DNA of 64,000 bases from Prostheceraeus crozeri (GCA_907163375.1 CAJQUW010010445.1:62001-126000), one strand, 5' to 3'; counted from the stretch's first letter, positions 43,451 through 55,939 are shown. The notes: a model not told the origin generated them from the sequence alone. Made by a program: numbers and translations.

Positions 43451-44906
43451 AGATCAGTAGATGCATTAGCGACTTTTTGAAGGGTTGGTGATTGACCCCC
43501 ACACTTTATGGGAGTAGGTTATTGTCCCAAACACTTATAAACAATTTTATGTATTTTTGCGACATTTTCTTTTACCATTTAAGAAATACATGTATAAAGA
43601 TAATCGCAGCAACCCCAGACAGAATATCCCATGATTCTTCGCATAATTAATTTCTGATTCTCTCTGACTTCTGTTTGCACATCAAACAGTTCAACCTGCA
43701 GGCACTTTCCAGATTTCGAAACCTTGTATATTTGCTGAGAGAAGCAGGTTTTCAATCAAGAATGGAAGATTGCGATTACAATCAATTTCGACTAAGGGCC
43801 TTCGCCATACGGGCGGTAAGTAGAAGTCGAGAACTCGCACAGATCTGCAGATTCTCTGCTTGCAGTTGCATATCAACATTTGATCAAATGAAAAAGCTGC
43901 TGCATGAATTCACTATTTAGATTTCGGGGGAATTTATGCATTACATATTGCAATATATAGCGCCCTTAATTAGTTTTCCGAGAGGATCACTGTAAATTGT
44001 AAACGCGTCTTAATAAATGACGGATTTCCTAGAAGATTGATTGGTAGAAGATTTCCTTGCAATATGATTGACATTTGACGATCGTGTCATCCGTACCTGA
44101 GGCGCGCGGCGCGATATTGACAAAAATTGCATTGAAATAATGACTAATATTCGACATCCATTTACTCACTGTGTATGTTGAGATGACTCCATATTTGATG
44201 AATCTGGCAGACAGGTCTGCAAAGTTTCGGGGGAATGATCCATTATGTAAACATGTGTTTCATTGCCTTCTTTCAAAATCACTTGAGAAATGTTACTTCG
44301 ACAGTTTGGCTCATTTTCCTGGCTCTTCACTAAAAAAGGATCATAATCATCGCATTACCTTCAACTGCCCTAGTCATCGCTTGGTCTGTAAGCCTATATT
44401 TACTAGATCGAATCAGCCCTTTTAGTTACGTCTTCTACACCATGCGTTCGATCCTCTCAATATGTGAGTGATTTCATGATATTTCGTCAATTCGATCAAT
44501 TAAAAAAATCATTAGGATCAAGCACTATTTTAGCTCCTCCAACTTTCAAATCAAGGAACATAGCATAGAACTCCGATCTCCGAAGTGAGTTGAATTGCTA
44601 AATTATTTTTCTATGTCAACCGGTAGGCGGTAGCCAAAACATACACAATCTTCATTCAAAACGCTTCAGAGAGGAAAAATAAAGGATATGAATTATGCAA
44701 ATATCAGGGGTCCTAGTACAATATTGCTAAAAAAACGGAAAACGAATGCGCATAGCTACGTGGAATTGTAGCATGTAAATCGGCGCGCAGCGCTGAGGTT
44801 TTGTTTTGTAGAATGAAGTCGAATGCATTCGATTGTAGTTTATTCGATATAACATTACATGCTTAATCTGATGTACCTCTAAATTAGCAGTTTTGACAGT
44901 GGCCCA
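43451..44906. other. Spacer without recognised genes
   Basis: Plus frame 43675-43920 and minus frame 43879-43691 overlap antisense and carry no motif; plus frame 44171-44425 also lacks one. CpG-rich patches such as GCGCGCGGCGCG (about 44101-44113) stand out in otherwise AT-rich DNA. No terminal repeats were found for the neighbouring pseudogenes. Confidence 0.4.
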
Positions 44907-46560
44907 TTATTTACTAAGGCCTTGGAACCTGTTCATGCAGAACATCATTCTTACTAAACGAATTAAAAAGATTTGCTGTGGACTAATTAATATTGATTTG
45001 TTGAGAGGCTTGCATCGAAGTTTTTTTACTTCTAGGCTTGATGTTCGCTCAGTCAAACGTTGATTCATTCTACTGAAAGAGCGTTCTACTTCGGGGGAAC
45101 TAACGATACTTAAAAGGGACTTACCCAACTTCCATAACAAGGGATATGATCCCGATAAGTTGTTCCACCAGGTATCAATTCGAGATTCAAAGGAATAGTT
45201 CGACAATGGATCAACACAAAACTTTCTGGATCAATTGTTTTGGGATTGATTTTTTCACAAAACTTTCTGATTTCTCTTTTGACACTTTTCTTTTCCTCAT
45301 CAGTCAGTATGTTTGTATCCTGAGTAGCAAGCTTTATATCAAGTATTTCTGGCCGTAAACTGCACATCGTATTTCTGGGGATATTGCCGAGATGTAACGA
45401 AGAAAATGTTTTGTCATACGACATTTTTTGTTGCATGTTTAGCTGCTTTGATATAGGTCTGTCTGAGCTTTTCTTTTAAACCAGGTACAGATGCAACACA
45501 ATCATTTGCTTCACCTAAGAAAATGTCATTAAGCATGCAATACATTAGCTTGGACATCAAGTTTTGATAGGAGTTTTCTAGAACAATTAATCAATGAATC
45601 AAGTGTAATAAAAGAGCATAAGAATTCTCTAAGAAGTACCTCCATCTCCTGATGCAAAACATGCACCATGGGTTCATATTTCCGGAAGATAAGTGTGTAT
45701 CTTCGAAACAGTGGCAGTATACTTTTGCAAATAGGTATGTAAAACGGCGACAAGGTTTTTTCGTTCGAAGAATAGATGCTTCAAACTGCGATGAACACGA
45801 TCTTTTCCTGCATTCGTCAGTTTCTTTTTGTTAAGATCTTCCTGAAAGGACCTAATAAATTTTGTTCCTTCAACGGATACGTTTCGGCGCTTATATACCG
45901 CGTATTGGACAAAAGATGATTGAAAGTCACTCTATCTTCTGAACTCAATGAGAAAAATATAATAGTGTAAACATCTATCAATTCGAGTGTATGACATGTA
46001 CAGTCATAAGCTGATAACCATCGGGTTGTACAATGACTTTTATGCAAAATTATCGGCAAGTTCAATATTAGGCAAACTGTTTATATTTTTCTTTAAGGTC
46101 GACAGAATATTTAAAATGCGAATGAATATCATAAAAAACGTTCATTGTTACTCCACAATTGTTTGGTAAAAACTTTTGCCATGTTGTGGGCATGTTACAG
46201 CTGTCGCCATCAACATCCACCAAGTTAGGACAAGTGCTACGTAGTCTCTGAAAGAAACTGGCTTTGGAACTGTGCATTAATGCACATGAATCCATGAGTG
46301 CAGTCAAAAGTATTTCTCTGGATAGCAGAGAAGAATCAATAGTTTCGAGAATCGCATTTGTCACACTATCATCTGTCACTGTTAATTGTTCTATACTCTT
46401 AAGATGGTATATAGCACTACGCTGTAGATGATTGTCAAAAAGGCCTATTTGAAGTACATGACAACTGTTCTTCACCGTTACTTCGTCAACATTTAAAGAA
46501 TAAAAGACATCTCGAGCTCGTTGGGCGACATCTCCTTTACATGTTCACCGAGACCAGATA
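44907..46560 (-). pseudogene. Decayed hAT-family transposase
   Basis: A chain of minus-strand frames read right to left (46475-46068, 46065-45817, 45753-45529, 45436-45110, 45206-44907) gives one broken protein. Landmarks are CTTRWLSAYDCTCHTL (a TRWLS core motif) near 46030-45990, and a C-terminal dimerisation region with YPLLWKLGKSLLSI, then SPEVERSFSRMNQRLTERTS near 45100-45030. The 'S..VERSFS..N...T..R' block is the hAT dimerisation signature. Each junction involves a frame change, and several have stops. No terminal repeats or target duplication were identified. Confidence 0.7.
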
Positions 46561-47310
46561 CTGTTTTATAGCTAGCAGCGTCTTCTTACATATACCATGT
46601 TACCTAAAATGTGTACACATGAATGAAATACACATACATGTTAACAATGCATTCATATTGCTTATTTAGTGATTTGAGATCTTTGGACAAGGTACAAGCC
46701 AGTTCTACAAGTTTCGGAGCCAGAACAATTACTGAATAATGAAAGCTTTTCGCTTGGGTTGCGAATGCTCATTGTTTCATTGATTGAATTCATTGATTGA
46801 ATTCATTGTCTAGAATTTAATCTAGAATTTAAGAACTTTGTAAAATTGAACAAACTGGAGTGCAATTAGATTGACTGATTTACGTCCGACCAATCCCCCT
46901 TTTTTTATATTTTTAACCGATCTCAAAAGTCAATTAATGAGCACACAGATACTTGTATACAACGATATTGCATAACGTTGACCCAACACCCTAGAATGCG
47001 ATGCGTCGCCCTTTGGCAGACGAGGTCTTGTCTGCACTTGATGACAAAAAATAGCGAATTTACATCACGCCGAAGTCGCAGTCGCTTGCCAGTTACTGTT
47101 GCAGCTGAAGTTTCCGATAAATTGACCTACAGGATTTCGCAACTCATCGATGATGACAGAACAGTGACAACAGGGCCAGCGTGATAGCTGTGTTGTGATC
47201 CGGCCGCCGAGGATGCGTAGGATTATATCCATCGTTGCGTTAGGGAGAAAGCGCAGAGCGTAACATGAAAATGGAAATTTCGATTTATCTTTCATAGACC
47301 TAACATAAGT
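46561..47310. other. Spacer upstream of the split hAT gene
   Basis: Low-complexity direct repeats (ATTGATTGAATTC twice near 46780, TCTAGAATTTAA twice near 46810) and no coding signal. The right part (47.2-47.31 kb) probably contains the 5' region of the following transposase gene. A hAT terminal repeat was not identified. Confidence 0.4.
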
Positions 47311-48412
47311 ATGGCGAGTGAAGCTCTTCGTTCCAAGTGGATTAAATCGATTAACAACAAGGACGATCCTCTTGCTAAGTTTCTCGATTCGAGAACTTTA
47401 TTTTGCAAGGCGTGTCAGAAGAGCGTCGAAGTACACCAAATGAGTCAGCACGTCGACTCAACGAAGCACAATAACAATTTGAAGCCCAAGGCAAAGTGCA
47501 AGGCATCTCAAGCGCAGGTAGAGGACACCGTTACTTCACAGGGAAGGAAATCGAAATCATGCGAGCTCAACAAAGAGTTGAGTGAAGTGATGCTGTCAGC
47601 AGACATTCCTTGGAATAAAATTTAATCGCCGAAACTTCGAGCATCTCTAGAGTTGAAGTGTGTTGTCACCATTACAGATGAGATCACTCTGAGAAAAAAC
47701 TATTTGGACGTGTGTTTCGATTATATGTTATGTCGAAGATGACGTCAGGCAAGTGCTGTGGGTGGAAGCGGATGAAACTACAGATAATGAAGCTTTCTGT
47801 TCAATGTTGGGTTTGGAAATCTGATAGACAAGTATTCTTTTCCCTATCTGGAAAACGTGATATTCCAGGAGAAAACTAGCACCAAGCATGTGCCGCGTTC
47901 CATCAATGAAACTACTTAAAGTTTTGCCGGATAACGAAATCTCTGATGTGCTGTTGCTTTCGGATGCTGCCGCCTACATGCTGAAGTCTGGGAATCAATT
48001 GAAAGTCTTCTTCCCAAACCTCCACCACGTCGCCTGTCTGGTCCACGGCCTCCATCGGGTGTGCGAATGTGTGCGAGAAATGTTCCCTCGAGTAAATTCA
48101 TTGATTACTTCTGTAAAACAGTGTTTCTCAAATCTCCGATGTGTGTTATGGCTTGGAAAGGCGCCAATCCTGATGCGGCTATACCCCTGAACCGATCTGG
48201 ACCCGATGGGGTGCTTGGATAATAGCCGCACCTTATAACGCCCAGAACTTCGACAAAGGCCTTCGTTGTCGGATTCAACGTTGAGGACGCGATGGTCAAC
48301 CAGAAAGCGGAAGAGGCATGGATCATGGTGCCATTCTGATCAAGAAGCTTAATTCTGTGATAGAGCGAAAACCTGACTTAAAGGCACTTGAGAAAATCGC
48401 GTCTGGTCTCTT
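47311..48412 (+). pseudogene. hAT/CGGBP1-like transposase, 5' part
   Basis: The ATG at 47311 opens a 104-codon frame with a BED/CGGBP1-like zinc finger: LFCKACQKSVEV, then MSQHVDSTKHNNN (C-x2-C...H-x5-H). Past a TAA at 47623, other frames continue the family. These include SPKLRASLELKCVV, then DEITLRKNYLDVCFDYM, then the DUF659-type core LLLSDAAAYMLKSG with FPNLHHVACLVHGLHRV (47888-48190), and finally KPDLKALEKI just before the break. Several frameshifts are present. The gene is cut at 48412 by the gypsy element and resumes at 57908. It would have been a DNA transposase or a domesticated relative. Confidence 0.72.
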
Positions 48413-48620
48413 TGTGGTGATTATTGTATCAGCTGCTCGCGTTTTAATTGTTTTAGTGTGATATCTTTTTAAACTCGTGAAGATTAGTTTCGAGCGCGTT
48501 GATCCAAGAACCGCTGTTGATCATAGAATTGTAGTAAATGATCGCTTGGTAACGTTTACTGGAATATATATCTATAAGGAATATAAAACACACTTATTCT
48601 TAATTATCACATGCACCACA
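48413..48620 (+). repeat. 5' LTR, 208 bp
   Basis: Begins TGTGGTGATT and ends GCACCACA, with inverted TGTGGTG/CACCACA termini. The first 158 bases are identical to the first part of the 3' LTR; the last 50 differ at three positions, all transitions. Short for gypsy LTRs. A TATA-like ATATAAAA at 48580 could serve as core promoter. Confidence 0.92.
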
Positions 48621-48622
48621 TT

Positions 48623-48635
48623 TGGTAGCAGAGCG
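48623..48635 (+). promoter_or_regulatory. Primer-binding site for initiator tRNA-Met
   Basis: TGGTAGCAGAGCG begins two bases after the 5' LTR. Its first 11 bases (TGGTAGCAGAG) are complementary to the 3' end of animal initiator tRNA-Met (…CTCTGCTACCA), a common gypsy minus-strand primer. The tRNA comparison is from general knowledge. Confidence 0.8.
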
Positions 48636-48677
48636 TGGTTCAGTGAAAGAGGAAAAAGATAGCTAAGAATAAGTGTC

Positions 48678-49638
48678 ATGACTTCAGGATTAAGAAAATT
48701 GTTTGATGACAGCGACGAGGATGTCGACTCGAAAGATAGTGCTTGGTTTTCCAGTCTAGTCAAATCCGACAAACCTGCCCTTTACAAGCGGGGGGATGAC
48801 AAGCAGCAATTCTTGAGGGACTATACGGTGTGGGTGGATCTGGCTAGAATTCCGCGTAGGTTGATTACGTACATGTTCATGCAAAAGTTATCCCTAGAAA
48901 TACGCAGAGAACTCCAGGCTTACGAGGCAGATCTAGAGGGTCAGGAATTTGATGATGTCGCCAAACTGTTTCGTGATGTGCTTAGCACGCCTAACGAGCG
49001 TCTGGGATCCAGAGTATCACTTGCCTCCCGCAGGCAGCGAGAGGGTGAATCACTCCGAGTTTATGTCTAATTTGTTCCACTTGGCAAGAGAGATCGGAAT
49101 TGCAGCAGAAGTTGAGAAGGAGCGGGTGAAAGAGGTCTTCCTGGAGAGCATATGGAGCGCAGCCCTGCAAGATAGGATTTTCGAAGATGAGGAAATTTTT
49201 AGCAAGAAAGATCCGAAGGAGGTGTTGAGACGGGCCCAATTTCTCGAAGATCTTCTCAATCACCGCCGACGTCAAGTTAGGGCTACCACTTCGGAGGCTC
49301 CTAGGAATTTGATGGATGTTTCTGTGACGGCTGCCGTGAGGCCGCCATCAAGGCCTTGCAAGAACTGCCAGAAAATGGGACACAGGTTCCAAAACTGCTT
49401 GGAACTGAGAAAATGTTTTGTTTGTAGTTCCACCACCCACTTGGCTCGCGACTGTCCCACAAAGAACTCACCCGTTACGACTGATCAGGGAAACGAGCGT
49501 GGAGGGTTGTTGGTGGTGGCCAACCCTCGTCAAAGAGAGTCGTCAAACACCACAGCCTGCCAAATTCCCACGAGTCTCCCCATCTCCCCAATGAAGTTGT
49601 CCCCCGTCTTCCGTCTCCCCGTCCCCCGGGGCAAGTAG
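48678..49638 (+). pseudogene. Gypsy gag with two CCHC knuckles (frameshifted)
   Basis: The ATG frame from 48678 runs 130 codons, with the capsid-like region (KPALYKRGDDKQQFLRDYTV) and a stop at 49068-49070. The continuation lies in another frame (to 49638), so one frameshift near 49060-49075 breaks the protein. The second part has a Glu/Arg-rich capsid C-terminus and two zinc knuckles, CKNCQKMGHRFQNC and CFVCSSTTHLARDC, each C-x2-C-x4-H-x4-C. Gag packages the element RNA. The product is not functional as read here. Confidence 0.85.
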
Positions 49639-49761
49639 CTGTTGATGACCGATTCCCCGAACCAACCCCAGATACCACGACGGAGTCCCACTTATCTGAC
49701 CAGACCCTTGTCCCCTTTCAGAGAGAGAACACAAGGCTTAAGTCCCGCTTGAATCCTGAAC

Positions 49762-50653
49762 ATGTGTCCTGGAACTGCGCTTGTGGGGAAGGCAGTAATG
49801 ACAGTCCTGACCCCGGCTCTAGTAGATAGTGGAAGTGAAACGACATTGATGAGTTTGGAATTGGTAGAAGTGGCTGACCCGAACTGGCGTCAGAGAATGC
49901 ATCCACTGACAAGGGTGTTTCTTAGTGTCAGTGTGGAGGCCCTTAATGCGATAGGCGTGATTTATCTACAGATTAAAATTGAAATGTTCTCTGCTACCTA
50001 CCCTGCTGTTATTGTAAAAGGAATGACCCCCAGTATGATTCTAGACTGTGATTTTCTCCTGTCAGAACGGTGTCGTTTGTATTTTGATCTGAAGGTTCTA
50101 ACCATTGGTGCAGGCTCTTGGACCGCCCCCCTCCTATCTGACTTTCACTCTCTAACTGTGGCTCCTTCTGAGCAGGTCAGCCTCCCGCCCAAGACTGAGA
50201 CAACGATACATTGCATAGTTTTCGGTACTACTACTCTTGGCAAAGGGCTATTGCTTGAACCTGAGGCGATTGAAAACGTCAGTCTATCGACAGCTCTTGT
50301 TGACTTAGACGATTACGGCAAGGTTCCCCTGACTATCTCCAATCCTACTGGTGAAACTGTTATATTGAAGTTGAACGAGAATCTGGGTAAATTGTACGAC
50401 ACTTCGCAGGTACTCAGTGTGCCATCTGAACGAAGGAGTGAAACTATGGAAGCTATCCAATGCAGAAGTGTTTCTATTGTCACTGATGAACGAGGTAGCC
50501 GTGACTGGATTAGACAATTTGATTGGAACCCTGACCTGGATCCAGTTGTCCGCAGTAAAGGAGAAGATGTTCCTCTGCGTCACCAGAGAGCGATCTCGAC
50601 AACATCGGATGACTTAGGCTATTGTGACATCATTCCTCATGAAATCAACACGG
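49762..50653 (+). pseudogene. Gypsy aspartic protease region, 3' end cut
   Basis: An open frame of about 300 codons with the retropepsin active site ALVDSGSETTLMS (Asp-Ser-Gly) near its start and, about 80 residues later, MILDCDFLLSE, matching the usual 'iLG.DfL' strand. The frame reads into the inserted element at 50654 and stops there (50680-50682). The protease polypeptide would have cleaved Gag-Pol. The first part of pol continues at 52826, beyond the insertion. Confidence 0.82.
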
Positions 50654-52825
50654 CACGGGTGGCAGGAAGCATGATCAAGTGACAAAAAATTTGACGACTT
50701 AGGATGAAGCAGCTTTTGGTACTTTTTGATACGCTGATTTCAAAAGTCATAGTGGCGTAAATCATCTATTGGCTCCTTTCGAGATATAGGGCCATGAATA
50801 TTCTGACAACCAATCAGAATCGAGGATTCCTATAATTCATGTAAAGTCTATTTATACATTTTTAGACATTCTAGAATATTGTAGTGCATCCATTACGGAT
50901 ATATCAGATGATATAGGCATTCTGACGGCCAATCAGAATCGAGCATTCTATGAATTTGAAATGTGCTAGGCCTACTCAAAACCCTACGAAGTTTAGACTT
51001 TATTTATGTTATTTATAGATGGATTTACATAAATAGTGATGAAATAGTGATGTTTTTGATCTGCAATGATTATATACAGACAGTTAAATGATTGCAAACT
51101 AATAACCGTCTAACAACCAATCAGAATTGAGTATTCGTATAATGCAGGAATATACTTTTCTTAGAAATGTTGAAACATCAGTTACAACTCATTTGTAGGC
51201 CTTTATGTATTTCTGTGGAATTTGTGCTGATCACTGCTGGATGTAGGGGCTTTGTCTTCGGAAATCTAGCAACTAGTGATAGTTATTTTAGTTGTCAGTC
51301 ATATATAACAATATACCGGTACCATTTAAAAACTAATTCCTTCAGCTTGTAACCGCATACAGTAGGGAAAAGTCCTTTTGTTAAACAATTTTTATTTGCA
51401 TGAAACAACAACTTGAAATAAATATGGTTCAATTCAAATCATATATGACGTCCATTGTATCGGACCGCAGTGTCAAGTAGGTTTCTGCCAAAAGCTGGGT
51501 GCACTCTTGAAACCTTCCCGCATTGAGTCCACAACGCGCCAAAGTCGGTATGCACGGCTTCTGAGGCTTGCTCTCCGTATTTTCCCAAGGACGATTTCGT
51601 GAGGTTGCAAAACTGTCTGATGTGAACCATCACAATGTGGACAGCCGTGGTCACATTGATTCAAAGCCTGAAATACGAATCTGTGAATTTGTTTATGAAT
51701 ACCGCAAAATCTGGATGCAGTGACCGTCCAAAGCAACTTTCGACCACTAAATTGAAGTCAGAGAAAGCTTCAACGTATGGAAGTAACCAAGAGTCAGTCG
51801 GGTAAATGATATCTCTGAGGACATCAGTCTTTTTCAATAAACGACGACACATATTTTCATTAAATTCACCTGAGTGCAATTTCGGTCTCGTCAGCCCCAC
51901 TCTCCTGCTCCACTCTGTGGCAACTGCTTCAATCCTCTTTACCAGTTCTGTGTACATCTTATTCGTCACACGGAGCAGAAGATGAAGCTCCGGTAGAGGC
52001 GACAAAGAAATGATCATCTCATGGTCATCCCCACTGATCAACGGAGGATTCGTGCTGTTGTTGAAGTCCTTGGAAGACAAGATTTATGCTTGGAATTTTC
52101 GTGAATTATTCCTAACAGACCCCAGCGTGCGTATAACGGAAGATCTGCACTTGCAAACATCATTGAAGTTGTCCTTGGAAGCTTGGCAACATGCGCAGGG
52201 ATGAGTGCTTCCATGGGCCTGGATTCCGGTCACTATGTTGATCACATCTGATTTTTTTGGATGACATGTCTCAATTTAATAGCTTTTCGACCATCAGGTA
52301 GACAATAATTTATTATTATACTGATTAGCACGAATCTTTCACAAAAATGCAAATGAATTGTAAACCCTTTGTGCTTCGAGGATAAATAAAGAATTACATA
52401 CATACATACGCACACACTGATGTTTCAACATTTCTAAGAAAAGTATATTCCTGCATTATACGAATACTCAATTCTGATTGGTTGTTAGACGGTTATTAGT
52501 TTGCAATCATTTAACTGTCTGTATATAATCATTGCAGATCAAAAACATCACTATTTCATCACTATTTATGTAAATCCATCTATAAATAACATAAATAAAG
52601 TCTAAACTTCGTAGGGTTTTGAGTAGGCCTAGCACATTTCAAATTCATAGAATGCTCGATTCTGATTGGTTGTCAGAATATTCATGGCCCTATATCTCGA
52701 AAGGAGCCAATAGATGATATACGCCACTATGACTTTTGAAATCAGCGTATCAAAAAGTACCAAAAGCTGCTTCATCCTAAGTCGTCAAATTTTTTGTCAC
52801 TTGATCATGCTTCCTGCCACCCGTG
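50654..52825. mobile_element. CMC/Chapaev-like DNA transposon inserted in gypsy pol
   Basis: Ends are exact inverted repeats beginning CACGGGTGGCAGGAAGCATG (50654 on; complement ends at 52825). The flanks are ACGG on both sides (50650-50653; 52826-52829), a 4-bp target duplication that, when one copy is removed, rejoins the gypsy reading. The inverted repeats are very long: left arm to 51182, right arm from 52416, the left longer by about 120 bp. Both arms carry repeated CCAATCAGAAT motifs. The centre holds minus-strand transposase-like remnants. 4-bp duplications and CAC termini fit Chapaev-type members of the CMC superfamily, but that assignment is inference. Confidence 0.8.
51439..52080 (-). 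pseudogene. Transposase-like C-terminal remnant of the CMC-like element
   Basis: Frame 52080-51661 (139 residues) contains SPLPELHLLLRVTNKMYTEL, then HSGEFNENMCRRLLKKTDVL. Frame 51654-51439 (71 residues) contains GKYGEQASEAVHTDFGALW and LLDTAVRYNGRHI. These blocks, in this order, form the C-terminal part of a large family of uncharacterised transposon-encoded proteins in invertebrates. A frame change separates the two, and the N-terminal catalytic part is missing. So this copy is an internal-deletion derivative. The family name is uncertain. Confidence 0.5.
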
Positions 52826-53570
52826 ACGGGAAGTAGTGCACCCATACGCCATCTACCTTATAGGAGTAATCCGGTAAAGGAAGATATTGTCAAAGAGGAA
52901 ATGCAGAAATGGGAGCGTCTGGGAATTGTGAAACCCTCTACTTCAGCTTGGGCAAGCCCGGTTGTTCTAGTTAAGAAGAGCGATGGGGATTGGAGACTGT
53001 GTATAGACTATCGGGGCGTTAACAACAAAACTGAATCTGCGAGCTATCCAATTCCTCACACAACCGATATCTTCGATGCTTTGAAGGGGGCTAGCTATTT
53101 TTGTAGTCTTTGACTTGAATCAAGCGTATCTCCAAATAAAGCTTGACGAGAAGGACGCGGACAAGTCGGCTTTCGTTACCGGAGATTCACTATACCAGTT
53201 TACGAGAATGCCCTTCGGATTCTCGGGGGCCCCGGCAACGTGTCAGCGATTAATGAACCATGCTTTGCGCGACCTGATGTTTAAGATAGCTATTGCATAC
53301 CTTGATGATATCGTAGTCTATGGCTCCACTATCGAAGAAACCTTGAACAACCTGGAAGTTGTTCTAGGTAGGTTGGAGGAGGTGGGACTGAAGGTCAAGC
53401 CAAAGAAGTGTCAGTTAGTGAAGGTTTCCATTAAGTTTCTGGTTCATGTTGTCTCCCCACAGGGAATATCGCCAGATCCCGACAAAATTGAAAGAGTGAG
53501 AAACTGGCCGCAACCCACCAACACTAAGGAATTGAAAACCTTCCTAGGACTCGTGAACTATTATAATTGA
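52826..53570 (+). pseudogene. Gypsy reverse transcriptase (broken)
   Basis: Begins at the right edge of the inserted element. The first frame (to 53113) carries KEEMQKWERLGIVKPSTSAW and DWRLCIDYRGVN, the fingers region. After a one-base frame change near 53105-53115 the second frame gives FTRMPFGFSGAPATCQRLM and the catalytic YLDDIVVYG, then the thumb/connection region ending at an in-frame TGA (53568-53570). The catalytic Asp pair is retained, but the gene is interrupted three ways: insertion, frameshift and stop. Confidence 0.9.
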
Positions 53571-53603
53571 TTTATTCTCAACTTTTCTCAGATAGCTTCT
53601 CCC

Positions 53604-55271
53604 TTGCGGAAACTCGAGACGAACAAAGACTGGCATTGGACTGCAGAATGCTCTGAAGCATTTGGAAGGCTACGAGATTTACTCATCGCACCACCATTAT
53701 TGGCTCCTCCGGATTTCAGCCTCACCGCTTCTCCCTTCGTGATCGACTGTGACGCTAGTGATATGGGAGTAGGTGGCGTTTTGTCCCAGATTCAGGAGGG
53801 GGAAATGAAGGTGATAGCTTACACTAGCAAGGCCCTAACCAAGGAGCAACAGTCGTATTACCCAACGCAAAAAGAAATGTATGCTCTGGTCTATTGCATA
53901 GAACACTTCCGAGAATATCTGATTCCGAATAAGTTTACCGTTAAAATTGATCATAGTGCTCTGCGATGGTTGCAAAGAGCTCGCACCTCCCGAAACGAGA
54001 TGTTAATACGATGGAATTCTACCCTCGAAAGTTACAACTTTGACTTAGAAGAAGATGTTCTTGGTAGGTTGCAGGAGAATAGATTTGACATTCAGTACCG
54101 ACCGGGGAAATACCACGGGAACGCCGATAGTCTTAGCAGACGGCCATATCGACGTGCGGGTCATGAAGAGTGCCCGTCTTGTAACTCCGTTGAAGCCGTC
54201 CGATCTAACTACTTGACAAGTCACACTCATAAGCTTCTTCGTGAGATGGTTAGTAGCGAGGAATTCCCTTTGTCTGATCGTGTCGAGTCCGTACACATTA
54301 ATCCAATCAGAGTGGCAACTTTTGAAGGTGATATTAGAGGCTCGTACGAAGAAGGCTTCAGTTACGGTTCATCCTCTGAGTCGGATGTCGAAGCATCAGC
54401 CACGAGAGATAGCCGTCCTAATCCTCCGATATTGTCGTTCACTGATATTCGGAGTGAACAGCTGCGAGACGAAGACATAAAGCCGGTGATTCTAGCAAAG
54501 GAAGCAGGAGAATACAAGCCTCCTAGGGAGTCCATGTTGGCTTGCAGTCGTATTACGAGAACTCTCTTCGCTGAGTGGGAGAGATTGATATTAACTCCAC
54601 AGGGCCTGATGCGTCGTACTCGTGACTTTCGTCAGTTAGTTATTCCATGGAAGAGTAGAGCAGTTGTCATGCAAGGAGCACATGATCGGAGTGGACATGG
54701 TGGTGTCACGCAGACGAGACGGAGATTGTTGAAGCGGTATTGGTGGCCAGGAGTTTCGGGAGAGGTGACAGATTATGTCAAGCGGTGTCTAACCTGTGTT
54801 AGAAGTAAACGAACAGGACGGAAGCAGCGAGCGCCGCTCTACCCACTTCCGAAAGGTTATCCAAACCAGGCAGTCCACCTTGATCTAGCTGGACCATTCG
54901 CCCCTTCCTCTTGCGGGAATGTGTATATCGTACTGATGATCGATCGTTTTACCTCTTGGGTGGAGGCCTATGCTATTCCTGACAAGATGGCTACTACGGT
55001 AGCGACTGCTTTTGTTACGGGGTGGGTGTGTCGTTTCGGGGTGCCGGACCAGCTTTACACTGACCAGGGGAATGAGGTCTCGGGAAAATTGATGAAGCAA
55101 GTTTGCAAGCTTTTGGGAGTCGAGAAAATACGGACATGTCACCAATATCCACAAGCTGACGGGAAGGCAGAGCGAGCGATTCAACAGGTTAAGGCAGGGT
55201 TGAGATTATCTTCGGGCGAGTATGCTGGGGATTGGGAAGACATACTTCCTCTGGCCTTGCTCCAGGTGTGA
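53604..55271 (+). pseudogene. Gypsy RNase H and integrase
   Basis: Same frame as the end of the RT, re-opened after its TGA: 555 codons to a TGA at 55269-55271. RNase H shows FVIDCDASDMGVGGVLSQ and YPTQKEMYALVYCIEHFREY. Integrase shows the zinc-binding H-x4-H...C-x2-C (HDRSGH; CLTC), and a DDE core with HLDLAGPF, LYTDQGNEV and QADGKAERAIQ. After the stop, homologous integrase C-terminal sequence continues to about 55.7 kb with another stop (55404-55406) and a shifted frame carrying VGDWVFVKHHP. Catalytic residues are present, but the polyprotein is broken. Confidence 0.9.
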
Positions 55272-55885
55272 ACTCTTCAAAGTAATAGTAACGGATACAC
55301 CCCAGCCATGCTGACTTTCGGACGAGAATTGCTCCTCCCCCCAGACTCATTAATAGACGCGCCCACAGAAGTCGAAGTGTCCCTGCACTCCTACTCAGAG
55401 AAATAAATCGATCGTCTTCATGCAGTACACGAGGTGGCTAGGGAGCGCTACATCGGAGCTCAGAGAGCTCAGAAGAAAGTCTTTGATAGGCACACACTCC
55501 AGGTTGGTGATTGGGTTTTCGTTAAGCACCACCCAAGGGAAGTCTCGATCCGAACCAGTACCAGGGCCCTTACCAGATATCCAAGCGCTTCAGCGAAATC
55601 TTCTTTGAACTCCAGCCAGCCTTGTCGGCTGAAGGACGACCGATTGCGCCAGGATTAAGGAAAAAACGAGTTGTGCACTTCAATCAGTTGCGCCGAGTGA
55701 AGCCACCGCAACGTATCCTCTCCGGAATTGAGAAGCATAAGTCCTATAAACCTAGCTGTCCCTGTCAACTCTCTTCTCGAAATGTGCGAGACAGTCGGGC
55801 CCAGGAGCCTGACGAGCTCACTGAAGACCGATCAACCCACACCTACACCGAAAGTGAAGCTGAGTGGGTTCTGGGAGAAGATTGA
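55272..55885 (+). pseudogene. Gypsy integrase C-terminal tail
   Basis: Plus-strand frames contain the integrase end: GYTPAMLTFGRELLLPP after the TGA at 55271, RERYIGAQRAQKKVFDRHTL, VGDWVFVKHHP, and finally a frame (55622-55885) with VHFNQLRRVKP, the usual chromo-like/GPY terminal block, ending WVLGED and a stop. Frame changes are needed between the parts. Confidence 0.7.
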
Positions 55886-55939
55886 CTAAGCTCAATCCGG
55901 GATGCGGAGATCACGCGAGACGGGAGAAGAAGGCGGCGG

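Noticed and set aside
44101..44113. GCGCGCGGCGCG as CpG-island promoter
   Set aside because: Only a few CpGs in a short patch with no neighbouring exon start.
47172..47200. CAGGGCCAGCG as left terminus of the split hAT element
   Set aside because: No matching inverted end or 8-bp duplication could be found after 58110.
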